DNA of 12,346 bases, taken from assembly GCA_005880605.1 (NCBI GenBank), contig VBIS01000050.1, forward strand, positions 1-12,346, in the 5' to 3' direction. This document shows positions 7,671 to 12,346 of this stretch, in pieces; the stretch's first letter is position 1, and each line of letters opens with the position of its first letter. Both the position numbers and the translations under genes were made by a program. Under the pieces are notes generated by a model. The model worked only from the letters and a program-made list of their open reading frames with translations, was not told the origin of the DNA and did no database searches. The DNA is from Chloroflexota bacterium (GTDB lineage: Bacteria > Chloroflexota > Dormibacteria > CF-121).

Positions 7671-8689
7671 GCGAGCGGATCATCACCGCCGAAGAGCGCA
7701 ACGAAGACAAGGAATTCGAATGGAGTCTGCGCCCAAAACGGCTCGCGGAGTTCATCGGGCAGGAAACCGTCAAGGCGCAACTCGAGATCCTGATCACAGC
7801 GGCACGCGGCCGCAATGAGCCGATCGAGCACATCCTGATCGCGGGACCACCGGGATTGGGCAAGACCACGCTCGCCAACATCATGGCCAACGAGATGGGG
7901 GTCAACATTCGCACCACGTCCGGGCCAGCGATCGAGCACCAGGGAGCCCTGGCCTCGATCCTCACCAACCTGGAGGACCGCGACATCTTCTTCGTTGACG
8001 AGATCCACCGCCTCGCCCGTCCGGTCGAGGAATCGCTCTACCCGGCGATGGAGGATTTCAAGTTCGATTTTGTCAGCGGCAAAGGGGCGGGTGCGCAGAC
8101 CTTCCGGCTGCAACTGCCGCGCTTCACGGTCATCGGCGCCACCACCCGGCAGGGAATGCTATCGGCCCCGCTGCGCGACCGCTTCGGCGCCGTTTATCCG
8201 CTGTATTTCTATGGTGCCGAGGAGCTGTTCGCCATCGTCATCCGTTCCGCGCGGCTGCTCAAGGTATCGATCGACGACGCCGGGGCGCACATGATCGCCA
8301 GCCGCGCCCGCGGCACACCGCGCGTCGCCAACCGCCTGCTGCGGCGGGTGCGGGACTTCGCCCAGGTGCGGGCGCAGGGAAGCATCGATGAAAAAATCGC
8401 GCTGGACGCACTCTCGATGCTCGAAGTCGACGAGCTGGGCCTGGATGTCATCGACCGGCGGATCCTGCGCACCATCGTCGAGAAGTACGAGGGAGGACCG
8501 GTCGGCCTGGACACGATCGCCGTCTCGGTGTCCGAAGATCCCGAAACGGTGGAAGATGTCTACGAGCCGTTCCTGATGCAGCTCGGCTTTCTCGCTCGCA
8601 CGCCTCGGGGCCGGGTCGCGACCAAGCTCGCCTACGACCACCTCGGGCTGGTCAAGGCGAGTAGCGGCGAGCAGCCTCGACTCTTCTGA
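7667..8689 (+). CDS. ruvB: Holliday junction branch migration ATPase RuvB
   Basis: The AAA+ motor that drives branch migration with RuvA. It has 340 residues, full length. Walker A GPPGLGKTT is at 60-68, Walker B VDEIHR at 110-115, sensor 1 GATTR at 157-161, and the arginine-finger segment PLRDRF has R170. The RGTPRVANRLLRRVRDFA sensor 2 region and the C-terminal winged-helix domain (from LGLDVIDRRILRT to TPRGRVAT) are both present. ATG 7667 forms an ATGA overlap with the ruvA stop; the frame is open further upstream but that part only shadows ruvA. Intact ruvA and ruvB beside a damaged ruvC would leave branch migration but not RuvC cleavage. Confidence 0.97.
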   Translation: MSERIITAEERNEDKEFEWSLRPKRLAEFIGQETVKAQLEILITAARGRNEPIEHILIAGPPGLGKTTLANIMANEMGVNIRTTSGPAIEHQGALASILTNLEDRDIFFVDEIHRLARPVEESLYPAMEDFKFDFVSGKGAGAQTFRLQLPRFTVIGATTRQGMLSAPLRDRFGAVYPLYFYGAEELFAIVIRSARLLKVSIDDAGAHMIASRARGTPRVANRLLRRVRDFAQVRAQGSIDEKIALDALSMLEVDELGLDVIDRRILRTIVEKYEGGPVGLDTIAVSVSEDPETVEDVYEPFLMQLGFLARTPRGRVATKLAYDHLGLVKASSGEQPRLF

Positions 8690-9957
8690 GAACCGCGGAC
8701 TTCGATTACGAGCTGCCACCCGAGCTGATCGCTCAGCATCCACCTGAGCGGCGCGATGCGGCTCGCATGCTGGTGCTCGACCCACGAACGGGCGGGGTCA
8801 CGCATTCAACCATTGCGGAGCTGCCGCGGTACCTCGAGCCGGGCGACCTGATGGTGTTCAACGACAGCCGCGTGCTGCCGGCGCGGCTGATCGGGCGCCG
8901 CACGGATGGGGGAGCGGCCGAAGTCCTGCTGCTTCGTCCGCTGGACGGCGCTCGCCACCGCTGGGAGGCGCTGATTCGACCCGCGCGCCGCCTCGAGCCC
9001 GGCACCCGCGTGCAGGTCGACAGCTCCGCGCTGGTTGTCGCCATCGAAGCACGGAATGATGAGACGGCGCGGGTCCGCCTGAACGGGGTGGCCGATCCGC
9101 TGGCGGAAGTTCGCCGGATCGGCCTGATGCCCACGCCGCCCTACATCAAAGAGCGGCTCGACGACCGCGAACGGTATCAGACCGTCTACGCGCGTGAGGA
9201 AGGGTCGGCAGCGGCGCCGACGGCGGGTCTGCACTTCACGCCAGAGTTATTGAGCGCGGTACGCGAGCGGGGGGTAGGGATCGCATTCGTCACGCTTCAC
9301 GTTGGACTGGACACCTTTCGGCCGGTGCGGGTCGACAATCCGGCAGAGCACCCGATCCACCGGGAGTGGTACCGGATTGATGACGCTTGCGCGCGCGCCA
9401 TCAACGAGGCCCGCCGTCAGGGCAAGCGGATCGTCGCGGTGGGGACCACGAGCGTCCGAGTCCTGGAAAGTGGAGCAACCGGTGACGGCGTTGCGGCGGG
9501 GGAGGGCTGGACCGGGCTCTTCATCACGCCTGGCCATGAGTTCCGGGTTGTCGACGCCATGCTCACCAACTTTCATCTGCCGAAGAGCACGCTGCTGATG
9601 TTGGTGAGCGCCTTCGCCGGGAGGGACCGGATCCTCGCCGCCTATGGCGAGGCGATCCGAGAGCACTACCGCTTCTATAGCTTCGGCGACTGCATGTTCA
9701 TCACGAGCCCCCACCCTGCCCTCCCCCATAGGGGGAGGGAAATTACTCCTAACCCTCCCGCGCAAGGCGGGAGGAGATTTACTCCTGACCTTCCCCCGCA
9801 AGGGGAGAGTGATGAACGCGATGTTTGGAGGTCCGCGCCCTGGGTGCGCAGGTCCTGCTCGGCAACACCTACCATCTGGCGCTTCGGCCTGGTGGCGAAC
9901 GCATCGCCCGCCTCGGCGGCCTGCACACGTTCATGGGTTGGGATGGGGCGATCCTGA
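8686..9957 (+). CDS. queA: tRNA preQ1(34) S-adenosylmethionine ribosyltransferase-isomerase, read-through C-terminus
   Basis: QueA moves the ribosyl part of S-adenosylmethionine onto preQ1 in tRNA to make epoxyqueuosine. The family N-terminus (DFDYELPPELIAQHPPERRD) is encoded before the first ATG (8767). In that frame there is no ATG, GTG or TTG between the TAG at 8662 and that ATG; the best fit is CTG 8686, giving (M)RTADFDYELPP, which overlaps the ruvB stop as CTGA. Conserved blocks include LMVFNDSRVLPARL, AAPTAGLHFT, TLHVGLDTFRPV and NFHLPKSTLLMLVSAF. The family body ends at FGDCMFI (I339, base 9702). No stop follows: the frame reads through the palindromic repeat (9705-9811) and 133 bases of tgt, adding about 84 unrelated residues. 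Function of the body looks intact; the tail is probably accidental. Confidence 0.93.
   Translation: MRTADFDYELPPELIAQHPPERRDAARMLVLDPRTGGVTHSTIAELPRYLEPGDLMVFNDSRVLPARLIGRRTDGGAAEVLLLRPLDGARHRWEALIRPARRLEPGTRVQVDSSALVVAIEARNDETARVRLNGVADPLAEVRRIGLMPTPPYIKERLDDRERYQTVYAREEGSAAAPTAGLHFTPELLSAVRERGVGIAFVTLHVGLDTFRPVRVDNPAEHPIHREWYRIDDACARAINEARRQGKRIVAVGTTSVRVLESGATGDGVAAGEGWTGLFITPGHEFRVVDAMLTNFHLPKSTLLMLVSAFAGRDRILAAYGEAIREHYRFYSFGDCMFITSPHPALPHRGREITPNPPAQGGRRFTPDLPPQGESDERDVWRSAPWVRRSCSATPTIWRFGLVANASPASAACTRSWVGMGRS
9705..9815. repeat. GC-rich palindromic tandem repeat cluster, copy 2
   Basis: Three hairpin-forming units with a 36-base period (TACTCCT recurs at 9744 and 9780). Unit 1 has 9-base arms CCCTCCCCC (9719-9727) and GGGGGAGGG (9731-9739) with loop ATA. 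Unit 2 has 8-base arms CCTCCCGC (9754-9761) and GCGGGAGG (9767-9774). Unit 3 is a weaker version around 9791-9808. Bases 9705-9743 match copy 1 at 38 of 39 positions. The cluster begins three bases after the last conserved QueA codon and ends just before the tgt sequence that remains, exactly where a stop, a gap and the first tgt codons should be. Confidence 0.88.
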
Positions 9958-10805
9958 CCGACAGCGGGGGCTTCCAGGTCTTCAGCCTCGATCACCTGGT
10001 CAAGGTGACCGATGCGGGCGCCACCTTCCGCTCGCACCTCGACGGCAGCGAGCAACATTTCACGCCCGAGTCGGTGATGGCGATCCAGCGTCAACTAGGG
10101 TCGGATATCGCCATGGCCTTCGACCAGCCGATCTCCTGGCCGGCCACGACGGCGATCACGAAGGCGGCGATGGAGCGAACCCATCAATGGGCCGCCCGAT
10201 GCCTCGAGAGCGAGCCGGCTCCCGGCCAGCTGCGCTTCGGGATCGTGCAGGGCGGCTTCGATGAGGCGCTGCGCCGCGAGAGCGCGGAGGTGATGAGCCG
10301 GCTGCCCTTCGACGGCTTCGGCGTGGGCGGACTGAGCCTGGGGGAACCGAAGAACATCACCTATCGGCTTCTATCGCTGCAGACCGCCATCCTGCCGCGC
10401 GAGCGTGCACGCTACTTGATGGGCGTCGGCACGCCGGCCGACCTGGTGGAGGCGATTGCCCGCGGGATCGACATGTTCGACTGTGTACTGCCGACCCGCA
10501 TCGCGCGCAACGGATCGATCCTGACTCGGGGCGGCCGGATCAACCTCCGCAACCGGCGCTTCATCGACGATGCCGGCCCGCTCGATGAGGGGTGCGATTG
10601 CTACGCGTGCGCCCGTTTCTCCCGTGCCTACTTGCGCCACCTCTTCATGGCGGGTGAGATTCTCGGTCACCGGTTGGCGTCGATCCACAATCTGCGGATC
10701 CTCGTACGGCTCGTCGGCGAGATTCGGGATGCGATCGGCCGCGGGAAGCTCGCGACCGTGATGGCCACGCTGCGTGACCAATGGGCCCTCGCGCCACTGC
10801 CCTGA
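9825..10805 (+). CDS. tgt: tRNA-guanine(34) transglycosylase, lacking the N-terminus
   Basis: Tgt exchanges guanine for preQ1 at position 34 of GUN-anticodon tRNAs, the step before QueA. The frame gives 326 residues from TTG 9825; about 370-390 are usual. Homology starts at EVRALGAQVLLGNTYHL, equal to E. coli residue 45, so the TPxFMPVGT-xx-TVKG strand of the barrel is absent. The frame closes upstream at TGA 9813 and has no better start. Present are TDSGGFQ (D46 = Z. mobilis D102), the FDCVLPTR nucleophile D219 (= D280), QGG at 142-144, and zinc ligands C257, C259, C262 and H288. The usual DEC-x-PY segment reads D100-QPISW, so the family Cys158 is Pro. An AGGGGAG followed by ATG 9812 precedes it in another frame. 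It may be a pseudogene, a truncated product, or an assembly error at the repeat. Confidence 0.85.
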   Translation: MEVRALGAQVLLGNTYHLALRPGGERIARLGGLHTFMGWDGAILTDSGGFQVFSLDHLVKVTDAGATFRSHLDGSEQHFTPESVMAIQRQLGSDIAMAFDQPISWPATTAITKAAMERTHQWAARCLESEPAPGQLRFGIVQGGFDEALRRESAEVMSRLPFDGFGVGGLSLGEPKNITYRLLSLQTAILPRERARYLMGVGTPADLVEAIARGIDMFDCVLPTRIARNGSILTRGGRINLRNRRFIDDAGPLDEGCDCYACARFSRAYLRHLFMAGEILGHRLASIHNLRILVRLVGEIRDAIGRGKLATVMATLRDQWALAPLP

Positions 10806-10842
10806 CAGCGCAAGGTCTTAACCGGGCCGTCGCTACACGTTC

Positions 10843-11610
10843 ATGCGTCCAGAGCGGAGCTGGCTCATTGCCGCGGCCGGCATTGTCGTCGCCGCCGGCC
10901 TCGGGATTGGCGTTGCCCGGCTGTCGGGCCTGGCGCTGGGTCCGCCGGCCACCGTTACGCTGTCCTACCGGCTGACCGAACTGTCGACGTCGATGCCGGC
11001 GGCACAGGCACGCGATGTTGCGATGCGCGTCATCAGCCGGCGCCTGGCCAGCCATCGGCTGGTGAATCGCGTGGACCCGGGAAAGACGGCGGACGTGGCC
11101 GCCATCGAGGTAGCGCATGCGACGGCGGCCCAGGTCGCGGCGATCGTTGAGACCGAAGGCGTCAACCTCACCATCTGGAAATGGGTGCCAGGGGAGGTCG
11201 ACGAGGCAACGCTGAGCCGCCTTGGGCCATTGGCCGCGCAGTATCACCCCGGATACCGGCCGGTATTCACCGGCATCGAGGGCACGATGATCATTCACGC
11301 GACGGTGGGACGCGCAACCCGCCCGCCGGGTCCCGGCGTGGTCATCACCTTCGATCCCGACGGCGCTGAGTTGCTCGACCTCCTGACGAAGGACCGGGGC
11401 GCGCAAACCTACGACACGGTCGACAACAAGATGGCGGTCTTCGTCGACAGTCGGCTTTTCGAAGATGCCGACGTGTCGGGCGAGATTTCGAAGGGCGCCC
11501 TACTGCTCGTGCCGGATGTCGGGACCTTCACCGTCGGGGCTGCGCAGCAACTGGCGGAGGGGCTCAACGCCGGGACGATCCCGGGCAAACTGACGCGGCT
11601 GAGCAAGTAA
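10843..11610 (+). CDS. SecD-like single-anchor protein (periplasmic P1 domain only)
   Basis: A 255-residue protein with one hydrophobic N-terminal helix (about 7-29) and an extracytoplasmic domain resembling the first periplasmic domain of SecD. It shares with the SecD encoded next door TIWKW (110-114; SecD 140-144), PGY(R/K)PV-x-TGI(E/D)G (from 136; SecD from 166) and the spacing between them. Its end, FTVGAAQQLAEGLNAGTIPG, is the SecD segment that normally leads into the second membrane helix, but a stop follows, so the five C-terminal helices are missing. It also lacks the GLDLQGG motif and the RRVNSSGYAE block reads RRLASHRLVN. It lies 37 bases after tgt and 61 before secD, with no clear Shine-Dalgarno site at ATG 10843. 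A diverged duplicate of the secD 5' half is the simplest origin; its role is unknown. Confidence 0.75.
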   Translation: MRPERSWLIAAAGIVVAAGLGIGVARLSGLALGPPATVTLSYRLTELSTSMPAAQARDVAMRVISRRLASHRLVNRVDPGKTADVAAIEVAHATAAQVAAIVETEGVNLTIWKWVPGEVDEATLSRLGPLAAQYHPGYRPVFTGIEGTMIIHATVGRATRPPGPGVVITFDPDGAELLDLLTKDRGAQTYDTVDNKMAVFVDSRLFEDADVSGEISKGALLLVPDVGTFTVGAAQQLAEGLNAGTIPGKLTRLSK

Positions 11611-11656
11611 ACAACCGCCGCATCGACGCCTTAAAAGTTTCTCATCGGGGCTCACC

Positions 11657-11662
11657 TATACT
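11657..11662 (+). promoter_or_regulatory. Candidate -10 box for secD
   Basis: TATACT lies in the 61-base gap before secD, nine bases ahead of the ATG at 11672. Transcription would start at or next to the start codon, as in leaderless messages of several GC-rich bacteria, and no Shine-Dalgarno sequence is seen. No good -35 box is visible; TTAAAA at 11631 is too far. The same hexamer occurs before tyrS. Confidence 0.4.
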
Positions 11663-11671
11663 TTCCCTCGC

Positions 11672-12346
11672 ATGCGCGTCGATCGTCGACTCCTGGCTCT
11701 GATCGCCGTTGTTGCTGTGCTGGCCCTCTTCATCGACGGGTTCGCCTACGTCTATCGGATTGCGACCAACCAGCCGCTGACCGGCCCGATCCGAGGCGTC
11801 CCGACGCTCAACATTGGTTTCCTCGGCTTCTCGCAGCAGATCTACGTCCATAAGGGCCTCGACCTGCAAGGTGGCACCCACCTCGAGTTGCAGATCACCA
11901 ACGTTCGCTCGGGTACCACCACTACCGAAGCCCAAGACATCGCAGTCGCGATCATCGAGCGCCGCGTCAACAGCAGTGGCTACGCCGAATCGGTGGTACG
12001 GCCGGAGGGCAGTGACCGGATCATCGTCGAGCTGCCTGGCGTCAACCTCGAGCAGGCCAAGCAGATCCTCGGCAAAACGTCGTACCTCACGATCTGGAAA
12101 TGGGAGCCGGGTACAGCAGACGCGGCGACCCTCCAGCTCCTGAACCCCACCGATGCCCAGAAGTATCCCGGCTACAAACCGGTGCCAACCGGCATCGATG
12201 GCGGCATGATCACCAACGCGAGCCGCTCGACCGATCCCAACACCAATCTGCCCGACGTCACCATCTCCTTCAATTCCAAGGGATCGGATCTGTTCTGTGC
12301 CTTCACGCGTGACCGTGTCACCCACCCGCAGGGCGACCCGCAGAAC
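11672..12346 (+). CDS. secD: Protein translocase subunit SecD, N-terminal part
   Basis: SecD works with SecF in the membrane to complete protein export by SecYEG, using the proton gradient. The window holds the first 225 residues; the gene continues past the end. A membrane helix is at about 6-28, followed by the periplasmic P1 domain with the hallmark KGLDLQGGTHLEL (61-73), EAQDIAVAIIERRVNSSGYAE (86-106) and the RIIVELPGVN strand (116-125). ATG 11672 directly precedes the basic start and helix, so it is preferred. yajC, which often separates tgt and secD, is absent here; secF is expected downstream. Confidence 0.94.
   Translation, partial: MRVDRRLLALIAVVAVLALFIDGFAYVYRIATNQPLTGPIRGVPTLNIGFLGFSQQIYVHKGLDLQGGTHLELQITNVRSGTTTTEAQDIAVAIIERRVNSSGYAESVVRPEGSDRIIVELPGVNLEQAKQILGKTSYLTIWKWEPGTADAATLQLLNPTDAQKYPGYKPVPTGIDGGMITNASRSTDPNTNLPDVTISFNSKGSDLFCAFTRDRVTHPQGDPQN

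Noticed and set aside
9812..10264. Alternative start for tgt at ATG 9812 behind AGGGGAG
   Set aside because: That ATG is in a different frame; its translation leaves the Tgt pattern, and joining it would need a frameshift that still would not restore the missing N-terminus.
10645..11406. 253-codon minus-strand frame across tgt and the SecD-like gene
   Set aside because: It is antisense to two supported genes and has no family features.

Overview
The window is ordinary bacterial housekeeping DNA from a GC-rich, deeply Gram-positive-like lineage. The preference for GTG/TTG starts, the gene order and the protein styles would suit a Chloroflexota/Dormibacterota-type soil bacterium, but taxonomy is an inference with low confidence. 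There is no rRNA, tRNA, CRISPR array, phage or transposase gene, and no stretch over 300 bases without a gene.

Layout. (1) 1-2043, plus strand: 3' end of pheT, a CvpA-family membrane protein one base into its stop codon, then a 3-methyladenine DNA glycosylase (AAG/Mpg type). (2) 2003-2121: GC-rich palindromic tandem repeat that supplies the last codons of the glycosylase and reaches the 3' end of the next gene. (3) 2111-4633, minus strand: bifunctional class A penicillin-binding protein with a C-terminal Ig-like domain. (4) 4634-4694: short divergent promoter region. (5) 4695-12346, plus strand: a long, tightly packed series tyrS, yebC, ruvC, ruvA, ruvB, queA, tgt, a SecD-like gene and secD (cut by the window end). 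The core order yebC-ruvCAB-queA-tgt-secD is a widespread bacterial arrangement that joins Holliday-junction processing, queuosine tRNA modification and Sec export.

What deserves attention is damage and decoration within this operon. ruvC appears to have lost about 40 internal codons in frame, including the catalytic glutamate. tgt lacks its conserved first 44 or so codons, and a second copy of the palindromic repeat cluster sits exactly where the queA stop and tgt start should be, so queA reads on through the repeat. queA has no ATG/GTG/TTG at its conserved N-terminus and seems to start at a CTG overlapping the ruvB stop. Between tgt and secD, where yajC is often found, lies a 255-residue protein that looks like a SecD periplasmic domain on one membrane anchor. 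The two deletions could be genuine or could be assembly errors; sequence alone does not decide. I see no convincing wholly new multi-gene system.
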